Of a stretch of 64,000 bases of DNA, positions 26,900-39,316 are shown one piece after another. The position numbers and the translations under genes are program-made. The stretch lies in the NCBI RefSeq assembly GCF_000350225.1, contig NW_005179137.1:47227-111226 (forward strand), given 5' to 3'. This stretch comes from Chondrus crispus (taxonomy: Eukaryota > Rhodophyta > Florideophyceae > Gigartinales > Gigartinaceae). Every line of letters starts with the position of its first letter. The stretch's first letter is position 1. The notes under the pieces are model-generated. The model was given only the letters and a program-made list of their open reading frames with translations, ran no database searches and had not been told where the DNA came from.

Positions 26900-27838
26900 T
26901 GTTGTAATTGTACGACCACATGCCGATATGCATGACACACAAGGACAGGTATGACACGTGTAGAAGCAAAAACACTCTGGGTGACGAGCTCAGCAAGTTT
27001 GATTTTCAGCGTGTACACGTGTGATTTCTGTACACGGTTGCACTCTCAAGTACTTCAGGAGCAAGTTTGGTTTTCATCATGCACACGTGTGAAATCTGTA
27101 CACGGTTGCACTGTACAGTACAATCTGAGCATGTTTCATTTTCTCCGCCGGACACGTGTATGACCTCGACACATGTCCTCATTACACTGTCGGACGCGTA
27201 CAGTACGCCTGCAGTCTTACAGACAAAGTGTAGAACCTTGGTGGCGGGTGCCTGGCACGTGCCAAAGGTTTACAGCGTCCATGGAGTGCAGCACGGGTAC
27301 AGCAGGACACAAAGATACCGTTGCGCGAGTTTTGAATTCGTAAGGCAAAATGTGCACTGTTGTAATTGACAGTGGACAGGACCTCACGAGAGATTCAGAT
27401 TCATAAGGCAACGTGTGCGCTGTAAACAGTCCTTGCAGAATTGATTTGAATTCGTAAGGCAACGTGTGAGCTGTAAACGTGCCTTACGAATTTGTGCCAC
27501 GCTGGATTTGGAATAGTAAGGGAATTTGTGCTTTGCTATGCTTTGTTGTACTGCCTTACTAATTTCTCCGTCATGACAGTGGTAATTCGTAAGGCGGTTT
27601 TCTGTTCTGTTTGTTGGGCCATCGCCAGTTTGGCTGAGTAGCAAGACGGGCACATGTGTTAGAGCCAATACATTTGTAGTATGTGTGTCGTAGTGTTTGG
27701 TAGTAGAGTTCTAGAAGATTGCAGAAGTGTATAAGTAGTGCCAGAAGTTGGCGACTGAAAGTAAATCGGTACCCAATCCTTACACTTCACCTCATCAACC
27801 GTCCTTGGAATCCCCTTCGCCCCGCTGACCTACCAATA
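26900..27838 (+). repeat. Family B LTR (LTR_B, copy 1), 939 bp
   Basis: Starts TGTTGTAATTGTACGACCAC after the polypurine tract and ends CTACCAATA. Near-identical to 31732-32666 apart from a 4-bp indel and scattered changes. It has several ACACGTG sites and a cluster of AATTCGTAAGGC motifs in both orientations, and GTGTATAAGTA near its 3' end. It serves as 3' LTR of B1. Confidence 0.9.
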
Positions 27839-28857
27839 AACCGTACTCACGATATGCGCGACCAAGCGCGGTCCTCTTCTGCGCCGTCTACACTGTTCTA
27901 TTTCCACCTTACGAATTTACTATTGACTATCAGGGCACAACAGTTTGTACACATTTCGAGTGACTGTAAACCACAGCCCTATGCATGCAATTGTTTCACA
28001 CCTTACTAATCTGCATCCAGATATGACAGAATATATTCTTGCAGAATGAACAACTTGGCATCTCTCTATTTCCAACAACGCAAAGTCCTGTCATATCTCA
28101 GTCCCCATACATGCCCTTGTTTCGTATCTTACTAATTTCGGTACACACTGCCAGACAACTATGACGGGTAGCAACAATGTGCATCCAGACTTTCTACACA
28201 TCTCACGTGATATCCGATGTGAATCACATGAGTACTGTCATCAACTTGCATCCAACGGCGCACCATGACGAGAGCACAGTACAACGTCGCATGCTGACGA
28301 GAGTGTAGTACAACGGCGCATGCTGATGCAAGGGTCGCATACAGCGTGACACGTACACTGAATACTCACGTAAGTACATGTCTCTTGCGAGAAATGCTCG
28401 TACTTTTAATTCACATGTACTGTGCTCGGACACGGGCCGACCGTATGCAGGCGACGTGTACAAGTGTACGTACACGCAGCAACCTGGCGACGTGTACATG
28501 TGTACACCGCACACAAGTGTCCAGCGCCAAGGCCACCCGTAATTACCAATTACAACCACAGTGAACAACTTGAAACCCCCGAAATGATGTAATTAAAACG
28601 TATACCGATCATTCAAGATATATCACCAGCATGACTGCATATAAGTGGACAATAACAGACCAACAGAATTGCAGCATTCGAACCGACACCCAATAGATTT
28701 GCCGTATTGCCTGTGTAGCTCTATAACGGTTCGGGCTAAATGCAAATCTTCGGCATTTATGCAAATTTGCATAACCCTCCAAAAGTCCACTTTCGTCCCC
28801 AGAACCCCAAAATCTGAGACTTTACACGTGTCATGTGGTGATATGGGGTGAGGGTCC
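27839..28857 (-). repeat. LTR1 fragment, truncated at both ends
   Basis: Minus-strand LTR1 that begins inside the LTR (AACCGTACTCAC...) directly against LTR_B copy 1 and stops at GGGGTGAGGGTCC, where the CopD LTR begins. About 180 bp of its 3' end is missing on the left, and the part beyond the CopD insertion is not seen. Confidence 0.85.
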
Positions 28858-29195
28858 TGTCGGTAATTTGCGTTTGCGCTTGCGTCGTGCAGGGTTGCTG
28901 ACGAGGGCCACGCTGTTGTTGAGACAATCAGGCTCCTTGTGCGAACAAGGAGCAAAGCTTAAGTGCAATGACAGCTTTATTGGTGTTTTGATCTTCTGTT
29001 TCGTCTGCCTCCCTCTCTCTTCCTCTACTGCCTTTAGCATAGCATAAGTACATCTAGCGCGCGGAGTGTCGCGCCTGTTCGAATGGTGTCGCGCCGGAGG
29101 GGTTGAAGAGCCTTGACCTTTTGTGAACGCACAAGTGTACAACCGGTCACAACCAATCCCATGACGCCTGTAGGTCACTGTAGCTCTGCCTTACA
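28858..29195 (-). repeat. CopD 3' LTR, 338 bp, TG...CA ends
   Basis: On the minus strand it starts TGTAAGGCAGAGC at the very end of the CopD frame (the stop codon TAA lies within the LTR start) and ends ACCGACA at 28858, against the LTR1 fragment. The canonical TG...CA ends distinguish it from the A-family LTRs. Only one copy is present. Confidence 0.65.
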
Positions 29196-31731
29196 GATTG
29201 TTCTCGACACTCGGTCTTTTCCGAAGACGATGGTCAAGGTGCTCGACTCTCTTCTGCTTCATCCAGTCTGATCTCACTACCCATTGTAACACCTCTGCAT
29301 CTATTCTTCCAGTCTCCATGAGCTCTGATAGCGCGGGACAGTCTCCCCTTTTTGTCAAACCGTCCGCCGGATTATCATTGCTGCCAATCCATCCGATGTC
29401 ACTGATATCTCCGGATCCGTAACCTTGCCTTGTGGCTTCAAGGTCAATCATAAGTCGCCTCTCTGTTGTGACAGAGTTCTTTATGATCACCTTGAATACA
29501 CTGTCCGAGTCCGTGTACATCAGCAAGGGAATCTTTTTGCCGAGCATTTGCTGCAAGTCATGTTTCAATGAGAAACGGTATTCAAACCCGTCTGCAAACG
29601 CAAACAATTCGCCACCCATTGTCGATCTGACAACACGTGTTGATTTGTAGCTGCAGAAGTGAATAATGTTTGCCTTCCCAGTATTGTCGCACAGTGCGGC
29701 AACAAATCCGAGCTGGGACCTTTTGCTTTCAGCATTTGCGAAGGATGAATCTGAAAAGACCTTCAGGGAGTGGTTTTTGGCATCTAGATTGCGCTGCAGG
29801 AGTCCACGGCGGGGCGCACGTTTGACGCCTTTTATCACATGATTCAATTCCTTGACGTGCGTTTGGTTCCAAATGGTTTCCGTAATTTGAGTTGCGAGAT
29901 TGACTTCTGCGCAAATGTCGGGCCTCGTGTTTGTCAGCCATGCGAGAGCTTGGCGGCGCGATCGATATTCAGGAAATGTACAGTCTTTGTGCAGCTCTTG
30001 AATGCGTCGAGCGTACTTTTCCTGACGTAACAAATATCTGTCCTCGATTTGTTCAATCTGAATCCCGGCGAAAGTAAATTGATTATATTGGCGTTCCTTG
30101 CTATCGAAAGTATTTTCCGTTAGCTTCGAGTCAGCTTCGCATTTCTTGTTGCCAGCGCAAAGAGTATCATCTACATGAGTCCCAACAACGCCTTGTGGTT
30201 TCCCTTTGACAGTTTTGAATAAACAGGACAAATCTCCGGCGGTGGGGCGCATTTGTAAGTCATGCTGTAGGTGACGGAAAAAGGTTTCGTGCCAGTAGTC
30301 GCCGCTCTGACTAAGTCCATAGAGAGGCTTCAGCAATTTGAAAACTTGGTCAGATCGGAGGTGCCATTCTTTTGATGGCCGAATGTAAATTTCACGCATC
30401 AGTTTGCGAGCCGATTGGAGGTATGCGTGCGAAATGTCTTGTGTCCAAACACGGAATCCCAATAAGGCAGCAATTGATATGAGCATACGGACAGATCCTT
30501 TGTCAAGCGTTGTGGCGTTGTGTACGAGAAGGGATTTTTCCACATCGGTGTGGCCTTGCACGGCAAAACGGGCTTCGCAAACTTCCTTTTCACTACCGGT
30601 ATCCTTGGTGGCTAAAACAAAGCGGCCGCAAATTATATTGAGTGATGCACTTGATCGTCTGACATCCTCCCGATTTATGATTTGAAATGTGCCCCGCTCT
30701 GCCAGACCTCGCATTTCTTTCTTGATGGCTTTCTTCATTTCATCACTCTTCGTGCGGGGATCTCCTGGTTTTAAGACTTCTGTAATTAAGATGTCCGGCA
30801 GTGGGGAAGAACGGAACTTATCGAAAGATTGGATAAGGCGTTGTAGCTCTTGATCACCCGCAACTGAGGGACAAGGCATGATCTGGGAAATGTTGAAGTG
30901 TTTCACAGTGCCTCCATAATCTACGTAAACTTCTTTCCTTACAATTTTTTCAACTCTCCACGGTCCTTTCCAGTCCCCTTTCTTGGAGGCAGTGGTACTA
31001 GCCTCCCGATAGACGTACACGGAGTCGCCAGCAGAAATTGCGTAGTGCGTAGCGGGGGGCACGCGGGATCGCAAAGCTTGCTGAATTCGTAGTCTGGCAG
31101 TGATGCTTGCCATTTCACGACGAGCAGAGGCAAGAGCTTTCATACGCTCTTCTTGGGCAGGTGCCTCCATCTGGACGGCGGGGAATGTGGGCAGTGAACC
31201 ATACACAAGTAGGGAGGGGACTATGCCTTCTGGACCCATTGTGTCATTGAGTGCCTTGACAGACAGACGTATGGCAACCTCTGGGTCAATACTCGGGTGA
31301 TCCGTCAATATTTTGTCAAATATTTGACGTAACGGCTCGTGATATCTTTCCCCTGCCCCCAGACTATTGTGGCTCTCCACACCCGATACTTCGACGTCAA
31401 TTCCGTGCAGGGTTGTCACTTCCTTCCAAAAACGTGATGTGAATACCGAACCGCTGTCTGCCTTCATGCGGTTGGGGTAGCCGAGATAGACAGAGACCCA
31501 GCCCTCCACGAAAGCGTCCCATACGTCTTGTGCGGATTGACCTTTCAGGATCACGGCATTCTGGTTGTGTGTGTGTGTGTCGACCACATGGAGTAGTAGA
31601 TTCCCCTTCAGCCACGTCAAATCGACAGCTATTTCGTGATTGAATTTGATGTCGTCGGCGGGAAGGGACACCCTAAACCTGTAGGGTCGGCTGCGGTGGC
31701 GACGACAGTTTTTGCATGCCTCAGAAATTTC
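29191..31731 (-). pseudogene. CopD: copia-type pol (integrase, RT, RNase H), 5' truncated
   Basis: About 846 codons remain open. Integrase begins inside its zinc site (EACKNCRRH), then AVDLTWLKGN, KADSGSVFTSRFW and SLGAGERYHEPL supply the D-D-E core. RT has WTQDISHAYLQSARKLMREI, LKPLYGLSQSGDYWH and THVDDTLCAGN; RNase H has VFSDSSFANAESKRSQLGF and MGGELFAFADGF. It is very diverged from families A and B, and its reading frame is intact over the part present. Gag, protease and the first part of integrase were lost where LTR_B copy 2 begins at 31732, by insertion or recombination. The first 55 codons of the longest open frame belong to that LTR, not to this gene. Confidence 0.88.
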
Positions 31732-32666
31732 TGTTGTAATTCTACGACCACATGCTGCTATGCATGACACACAACGACAGGTATGACACGTGTAAAATTG
31801 AAAACACTCCGCGTGACGAGCTGAGCAAGTTTGATTTTCAACGTGTACACGTGTGATTTCCGTACACGGTTGCACTCTACAGTACTTCAGGAGCAAGTTT
31901 GGTTTTCATCATGCACACGTGTGAAATCTGTACACGGTTGCACTGTACAGTACAATCTGTGCATGTTTCATTTTCTCCGCCGGACACGTGTATGACCTCG
32001 ACACATGTCCTCATTACACTGTCGGACGCGTACAGTACGCCTGCAGTCTTACAAAGTGTAGAACCTTGGTGGCGGGTGCCTGGCACGTGCCAAAGGTTTA
32101 CAGCGTCCATGGAGTGCAGCACGGGTACAGCAGGACACAAAGATACCGTTGCGCGAGTTTTGAATTCGTAAGGCAAAATGTGCACTGTTGTAATTGACAG
32201 TGGACAGGACCTCACGAGAGATTCAGATTCATAAGGCAACGTGTGCGCTGTAAACAGTCCTTGCAGAATTGATTTGAATTCGTAAGGCAACGTGTGAGCT
32301 GTAAACGTGCCTTACGAATTTGTGCCACGCTGGATTTGGAATAGTAAGGGAATTTGTGCTTTGCTGTGCTTTGTTGTACTGCCTTACTAATTTCTCCGTC
32401 ATGACAGTGGTAATTCGTAAGGCGGTTTTCTGTTCTGTTTGTTGGGCCATCGCCAGTTTGGCTGAGTAGCAAGACGGGCACATGTGTTAGAGCCAATACA
32501 TTTGTAGTATGTGTGTCGTAGTGTTTGGTAGTAGAGTTCTAGAAGATTGCAGAAGTGTATAAGTAGTGCCAGAAGTTGGCGACTGAAAGTAAATCGGTAC
32601 CCAATCCTTACACTTCACCTCATCAACCGTCCTTGGAATCCCCTTCGCCCCGCTGACCTACCATTA
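31732..32666 (+). repeat. Family B LTR (LTR_B, copy 2), 935 bp, 5' LTR of B2
   Basis: Starts TGTTGTAATTCTACGACCAC and ends CTACCATTA, followed directly by the primer-binding site at 32667. Near-identical to 26900-27838, so the two family-B insertions are related and fairly recent. Left flank is CopD sequence ending AAATTTC. Confidence 0.92.
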
Positions 32667-32680
32667 GGTTATGGGCCCAG
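32667..32680 (+). other. Primer-binding site of B2 (initiator tRNA-Met, internal)
   Basis: GGTTATGGGCCCAG abuts the LTR 3' end. It is complementary to the anticodon arm of eukaryotic initiator tRNA-Met (CUGGGCCCAUAACC), not to a tRNA 3' end. This matches the half-tRNA priming known for some copia-type elements. Confidence 0.75.
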
Positions 32681-33787
32681 TTCAACGTTATTATTCCGCT
32701 GTGTGAGTGCTGGTTCTGAGTTTCTGCTGCCGTTTTTGTGTTTGTTTCTGCTGTCGTTCTCGTTTTGGTCTCCGCTGTCGTTCTCGTTTTGGTTTCTGCT
32801 GTCGTTTCCGCCGCCGTTTTCATCGCCGCCGTCGTTTGTTTTGTTCTATCGCGGTCTACTTGCTGTCGTTATCATCTTGGTCGTTCGTCTCCGTCTACCT
32901 GCTGTCGTTTCAACTTGGTGGATCTTCTTCGTGTCTGTTGCAGCTTGGTATTGGCAATCGTTGTGTGAGCTGTGGGTGTAGTCCCTAGTCGCCAACGTAC
33001 CATATCAATCCAAGAAGACTGCCCTTCGATCACGCCGGTGATCGTCGTAGCTGCCGATACCCTCGCTCTTGGTGAAAGGCTTGTGCCATTGGAAATCTGA
33101 CTTGAGCGAGGGTCCGACCAAGAATCGTCGAGAGACGAAACACTGATCCTCGGGGAGGATCACAGTGTACTGGTCTAGTCGATCCGCACTCTGCCTTCGG
33201 GAGGTGCGTCGGCGGTGTGGGTAACGCTCTCGGTATTAGCCCTATAGGTACGACTTCGGTCCCCTGGGTGAAGAGAATACGTGCCTAAACACTGAACCTC
33301 TCACTATACATGTATAAGGTCGCGTACCTTGATTAAGTTCGCACGGAAGAGGGTGACCCTAGGCGTGATTGTGAACAAATCACACGAGTACGACGAAGGC
33401 AGTTTCATTCTTGTGTGGGAAACCTCATTGGGGTAGTACCGTATTAAGTTTGGACAAGCCGATTTTGGTTGCAGGGACCGTTCGCAGTAGTGACCAAAAG
33501 TCCTGGTTCGTCTACAGGCAAAGTGTTGTGCTTACTCGTGGCACGTTTGATTTAGTTCACAGTCGAAAGACCCGCACTGGCCGACATACAGGGGTAGCGC
33601 CCTAAGGCATTTTTAAGAAGAATACGCTTGTTCCACTCCGCCGGGAACAAGCACCAAGAACGTTTCCGAGTAATCGCTACAAACTTCTTATACGGGTGGG
33701 CTTGCCATTGTGTTGACTATCGGTTAACGGCTTGGGATCCCGGAACAGAAGACCTTGTATACTCGAAGGGTACATCCATTCGGCGAA
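32681..33787 (+). other. B2 leader: A-poor T/C/G-rich tract and stem-loop-rich region
   Basis: Directly after the primer site, about 32695-32900 is a T/C/G tract rich in CTGTCGTT units. Beyond it are strong hairpins at 33027-33044 (CGATCAC/GTGATCG), 33141-33167 (CACTGATCCTC/GAGGATCACAGTG) and 33626-33652 (GCTTGTTCC/GGAACAAGC). No convincing gene was seen; a 64-codon frame at 33411-33605 has no known motif. The end (33689-33760) is conserved with families A and B1 just before gag. Confidence 0.6.
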
Positions 33788-34673
33788 ATGGATGACCAAA
33801 GCTATGGATCGGTCAGAATCGAGAAGCTGACGGCATCCAACTCTTACATCTGGAAGCAGAAAATCCAGCTACTGCTTGCTCTCCGAGATGTCGATCAATA
33901 CGTTTTTGATGATATCTCGGAGAATGCGACGTCAGATGACCGGAGAAAATGGATCCGTGGTGACGCAAAAGCAAAGGCAGTCATCGGACTCACGCTTTCT
34001 GATGACTACTTGCAACATGTGCGAGGGTGTAGCAGTGCGAAAGAGACATGGGAAGCAATTCTGAAAGTGTTTGAGCGCCATACTTTGCTCAACAAACTTG
34101 CCGCCCGTCGCGACTTTTACACTGTATCCATGGTCCCATCCGAGAAAGTGCTCGTGTTCATCAATCGTGTGAAGCAACTTGCTGCCAGATTGCAGTCAAT
34201 GAGTGTTGAGATTGACGATAAAGAAATTGCAATGGCTGTGTTGAATGGCTTGCCTCCACGATTCGATAACCTGATTGTTGCTCTTGACGCACTTGGCAAT
34301 GAAGATAAAGTGTTTGGACTCGAGTTTGTGAAGAGTCGTCTGCTGCAAGAAGAACAACGACAAAGCATGAAGACCGCTTCTGCTTCATCACCACATGCAC
34401 CTGCACTGGTCAATCGTATGCCTATTCGACGCGATATGAAATGTACGAATTGCAATAGACATGGGCATACTGCAGCGCGTTGCTGGGGCAAGGACGTGAA
34501 TGGGCGCCGACCTGCACCGCCAGATGGCTTTCGGTCACGCAACACTGGCTTAAAGCCAAGTGCATTTTTTTCTCGAGATGACAATTCCACTGCTGCCTTT
34601 GCGGAGAGTGACTTTACTTGCTTGCTTTCGACTTCCACTCTAGGAAAGAGGGCTGCAAACGCAAGGTCATGGC
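33788..34673 (+). pseudogene. gag: Copia family B, copy B2, gag and start of protease region
   Basis: Open frame starting MDDQSYGSVRIEKLTAS (an upstream in-frame methionine at 33755 lies in leader). It has the UBN2-like copia gag (WKQKIQLLLALRDVDQYV, LLNKLAARRDFYTVSM, INRVKQLAARLQSM, LNGLPPRF) and the zinc knuckle CTNCNRHGHTAARC. In this copy gag is intact, unlike B1, but the polyprotein is cut at 34673 by a solo LTR2, just before the protease active site. It resumes at 35943. Confidence 0.9.
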
Positions 34674-35937
34674 TATTGAAAATGTGCGACCACATGCTGT
34701 TATCTGAAAAGGTCAAAATCAAGTGACACATGTACATGACTGCACAGTCCGGGCGCTCTTACCCATATCACGACATGACACGTGTAAAATCCCAGATTTT
34801 GGGGTTCTGGGGACGAAAGTGGCCTCTCCGAGGGTCATGCAAATTTGCATAGTTTTGCCAAGTGGAACCTTGGCCCGTAGCACTATAGACTACACAGGAA
34901 ATACTGAAATTCTATTGGCCCTCAGGTCTAATGCTGCAAATCTATTGGTCGAGCGTTGTCTACGTGTGCGTCATTGGCCTTGTGATGTACTTTAAATGGC
35001 CTGTATATGCCATAATTACGTTGTTTTGGGGGTTTCAAGTGGTTTGCCATGGTTGTAATGGGTAATTGCATGGGGCCCCCGGGCGGGACACATGTATGCT
35101 GTGTACACATTTACACGTCGCCAGGTGGATTCGTGTACGTACACATGTACACGCATCCAGGTGTATGCACATGAGGGTTTACAGTTTTACAGTGTCAGAC
35201 TGTTTGCGATCCTGCGCGTGTCCGAGTACAGTACATGTGAATCAAAAGTACAACAAGTACTTGTGGCGAGAGGAATACAGTTGTGCGATTATTCTGTGTA
35301 CGCGTCACGCTGTATGCGAGTCTTGCGTGAGCATGCGCCGTTGCACTGTGCTCTCGTCATGGTGCGCCGTTGGATGCAAGTTCATGACAGTACTCGTGTG
35401 ATTTACATGTATTCTCATGTGAGTTGTGTAGAAAGTCTGGATGCACATTGTTATAACTTGCCATAATTATCTGACAGTGCTTGGCGAAATTAGTAAGGTG
35501 AGAAACAAGGATACGTATGGCGATTGTGATATGAAAGACGTTTGCGTTGTTGGAAATAGACAAGTGCCAAGTTGTTCGTTGCACAACAATGAAGTCTGGC
35601 ATGACTGGATGCAGATTAGTAAGGTGTGAAACAGTTGCATGCATAGGGCCATGGTTTAAAGTCATTTGGAATGTGTAGAAATAGTTGTGAGCTAATAGTT
35701 ACGAATCGATTCGTAAGGTGGAAATCGAACAGTATGGTCGGGCCACAAGAGGACCGCGCTTGGTCGCGCATAGTAGAGTATGGTTTACTGGGAGTCGGAG
35801 TAGAGCGATAGTGTAGCACTCGAAGTGTATAAGTATCGCAGGAAAACGGCTTCAAAGTAAACCTCGGTACCAACTCCTTCACTCACACACATCAACCTGC
35901 CTTCCTTCTTTCCCTTGCCCCTCCGAACCTACCTTTA
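34674..35937 (+). repeat. Solo LTR2 (family A LTR, subfamily 2) inserted in B2
   Basis: TATTGAAAATGTGCG...CCTACCTTTA, 1,264 bp, plus orientation. Flanking duplications are ATGGC (34669-34673) and ATGAC (35938-35942), identical but for one base, and removing the LTR plus one copy restores the family-B frame seen in B1 near 14580. It is clearly related to LTR1 throughout but diverged from it. Confidence 0.93.
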
Positions 35938-36784
35938 ATGACTTGTCGATTCCGGTTGCAGCGCTCACATTACGTTTGATCGCTCTTTGTTCGTTACGTA
36001 TGAACAGATGCAATCTGGATCAGTCGAGATGGGCACGAAGGCTAGAGCTAATGTCGCTGGTCGCGGCGAGGTAGAATTCATGTTGAACGTCAACGGTAGT
36101 CCCCATCCTTGCAAATTGTCAAACGTTTTGCATGTCCCTGATTTCGGATACTCGCTACTGTCTGTTTGCCAAATGGTTTCGAAGGGTTTGCAAGTATCAT
36201 TTGAAAATGAGAAATGCCGCGTTACTGCAGGACCAACTGTAGTTGCTACAGCGAGTCAAGTTGGGGATTTGTACATACTTGACGTCATGAATGAATCCTT
36301 TTCTGCTCACGTAGTTACCCTTCAGACGCTACATGAACGCATGGCCCATGTTAATGTACAAGGAATCGCATCAATGATTCACAATAATGTGGTAAGTGGC
36401 ATCAACGTTCGTCAAAGCGATGTCATCAGTGCAATGAATCCGAAGTCTGACAATCACCCTCTCATTTGTCCTGCGTGTGTGTTCGGGAAAGCAACGCGAT
36501 CAGTAATCCCAAAACAGCGATCATCGTCTCGAGCAAAGAACTGTCTTGACTTGGTACATTCTGACGTTTGCGGTCCGCTCGAAGTACAGTCCATTGGTGG
36601 TTCGAGATACTTTATTACATTTGTAGATGATCACTCGAACTGGGTAGTTGTGTACACGATGAGAAATAAATCTGAGGCGTTTGCAAAATACAAGTTGTAT
36701 GAAAAGTTGGCTCAAACCCACACTGGTCGCAAAGTAAAGGTGCTTCGCACTGATCGAGGGGGAGAGTACTTGTGGACGGAATTC
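35938..36784 (+). pseudogene. Copia family B, copy B2, protease and integrase part
   Basis: Continues the B2 frame after the solo LTR: protease VDSGCSAHIT, then integrase CPACVFGKATRS, HSDVCGPLEVQ and RTDRGGEYLW. It stops where the family-A LTR starts at 36785, inside the integrase core before the glutamate motif. The frame is open across this part. The remaining RT and RNase H are not found in the window and should lie beyond the family-A array. Confidence 0.9.
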
Positions 36785-39305
36785 TAATGGTAGGTTCGGA
36801 GGGGCAAGGGAAAGAAGGAGGGCAGGTTGATGTGTGTGAGTGAAGGAGTTGGTACCGAGGTTTACTTGGAGCCGTCATTCAGCGATACTTATACACTTTG
36901 AGTGTTACACTATCCCATTACTTTGGCACCTGGTAAACCGTACTCACTAATGGTAGGTTCGGAGGGGCAAGGGAAAGAAAGGAGGGCAGGTTGATGTGTG
37001 TGAGTGAAGGAGTTAGTGCCGAGGTTTACTTTGAAGCCGTTTTCCTGCGATACTTATACACTTCGAGTGCTACACTATCGCTCTACTCCGACTCCCAGTA
37101 AACCATACTCTACTATGCGCGACCAAGCGCGGTCCTCTTGTGGCCCGACCATACTGTTCGATTTCCACCTTACGAATCGATTCGTAACTATTAGCTCACA
37201 ACTATTTCTACACATTCCAAATGACTTTAAACCATGGCCCTATGCATGCAACTGTTTCACACCTTACTAATCTGCATCCAGTCATGCCAGACTTCATTGT
37301 TGTGCAACGAACAACTTGGCACTTGTCTATTTCCAACAACGCAAACGTCTTTCATATCACAATCGCCATACGTATCCTTGTTTCTCACCTTACTAATTTC
37401 GCCAAGCACTGTCAGATAATTATGGCAAGTTATAACAATGTGCATCCAGACTTTCTACACAACTCACATGAGAATACATGTAAATCACACGAGTACTGTC
37501 ATGAACTTGCATCCAACGGCGCACCATGACGAGAGCACAGTGCAACGGCGCATGCTCACGCAAGACTCGCATACAGCGTGACGCGTACACAGAATAATCG
37601 CACAACTGTATTCCTCTCGCCACAAGTACTTGTTGTACTTTTGATTCACATGTACTGTACTCGGACACGCGCAGGATCGCAAACAGTCTGACACTGTAAA
37701 ACTGTAAACCCTCATGTGCATACACCTGGATGCGTGTACATGTGTACGTACACGAATCCACCTGGCGACGTGTAAATGTGTACACAGCATACATGTGTCC
37801 CGCCCGGGGGCCCCATGCAATTACCCATTACAACCATGGCAAACCACTTGAAACCCCCAAAACAACGTAATTATGGCATATACAGGCCATTTAAAGTACA
37901 TCACAAGGCCAATGACGCACACGTGGACAACACTCGACCAATAGATTTGCAGCATTAGACCTGAGGGCCAATAGAATTGCAGTATTTCCTGTGTAGTCTA
38001 TAGTGCTACGGGCCAAGGTTCCACTTGGCAAAACTATGCAAATTTGCATGACCCTCCGAGAAGCCACTTTCGTCCCCGGAACCCCAAAATCTGGGATTTT
38101 ACACGTGTCATGTCGTGATATGGGTAAGAGTGCCCGGACCGTGCAGTCATGTACACGTGGCACTCCATTTTGACCTTTTCAGATAACAGCATGTGGTCGC
38201 ACATTTTCAATACTCACCATATGCACGACCAAGCGCGGTCCTCTTCTGGCCCGTCCACACTGTTCTATTTCCACCTTACGAATTGACTATTGACTATCAG
38301 TGCACAACAGTTTCTACACATTTCGAGTGACTGTAAACCATGGCCCTATGCATGCAATCGTTTCACACCTTACTAATCTGCATCCAGACATGACAGAATA
38401 TATTCTTGCACAATGAACAACTTGGCATCTCTCTATTTCCAACAACGCAAAGTCCTGTCTTATCTCAGTCCCCATACATGCCCTTGTTTCGTACCTTACT
38501 AATTTCGGTACACACTGCCAGACAACTATCATGGATAGCAACAATGTGCATCCAGACTTTCTACACATCTCACGTGATATCCGATGTGAATCACACGAGT
38601 ACTGTCATCAACTTGCATCCAACGGCGCACCATAACGAGAGCACAGTACAACGTCGCATGCTGACGAGAGTGTAGTACACCGGCGCATGCTGATGCAAGG
38701 GTCGCATACAGCGTGACGCGTACACTGAATACTCACGTAAGTACATGTCTCTTGCGAGAAATACTTGTTGTACTTTTAATTCACATGTACTGTGCTCGGA
38801 CACGCGCCGGACCGTATGTAGGCGACGTGTACAAGTGTACGTACACGCAGCAACCTGGCGATGTGTACATGTGTACACGGCACACAAGTGTCCAGCGCCA
38901 AGGCCACACGTAATTACCCATTACAACCATGGTGAACAACTTGAAACCCCCAAAATGATGTAATTAAAACGTATACCGCTCATTCAAGATATATCACCAG
39001 CATGACTGCATATAAGTGGACAATAACAGACCAATAGAATTGCAGCATTCGAACCGACACGCAATAGATTTGCAGTATTGCCTGTGTAGCCCTATAACGG
39101 TCCGGGCCAAATGCAAAATTTCGGCATTTATGCAAATTTGCATAACCCTCCAAAAGTCCACTTTCGTCCCCAGAACCCCAAAATCTGAGACTTTACACGT
39201 GTCATGTGGTGATATGGGGTGAGGGTCCGGACCGTCGAGTCATGTACACGTGTCACTCGATTTTGCACTTTCCAGATAACAGCATGTGGTCGCACATTTT
39301 CAATA
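36785..39305 (-). repeat. LTR1 (3' LTR of copy A1) split by a nested LTR2
   Basis: LTR1 runs 36785-36947 and 38213-39305 (1,251 bp when the nested LTR2 and one 5-bp duplication are removed, the same length as 12344-13594). The left flank is AATTC (36780-36784) inside B2 integrase. Its inner end CATTTTCAATA is followed by the polypurine tract (39306-39318) of A1. Confidence 0.9.
36948..38212 (-). repeat. Solo LTR2 nested in LTR1
   Basis: TAATGG...CAATA (minus orientation), 1,265 bp, with perfect 5-bp duplications CTCAC at 36943-36947 and 38213-38217. The same CTCAC site is occupied by an LTR2 at 44657-45920 and at 61590-62853, where the LTR2 is instead the 5' LTR of a family-A unit. Confidence 0.95.
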
Positions 39306-39316
39306 CCTCCCCTCGA

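Noticed and set aside
36948..38212. Numerous 60-124-codon frames on both strands inside LTR1/LTR2 copies
   Set aside because: They repeat only because the LTRs repeat, overlap each other on both strands and have no domains.
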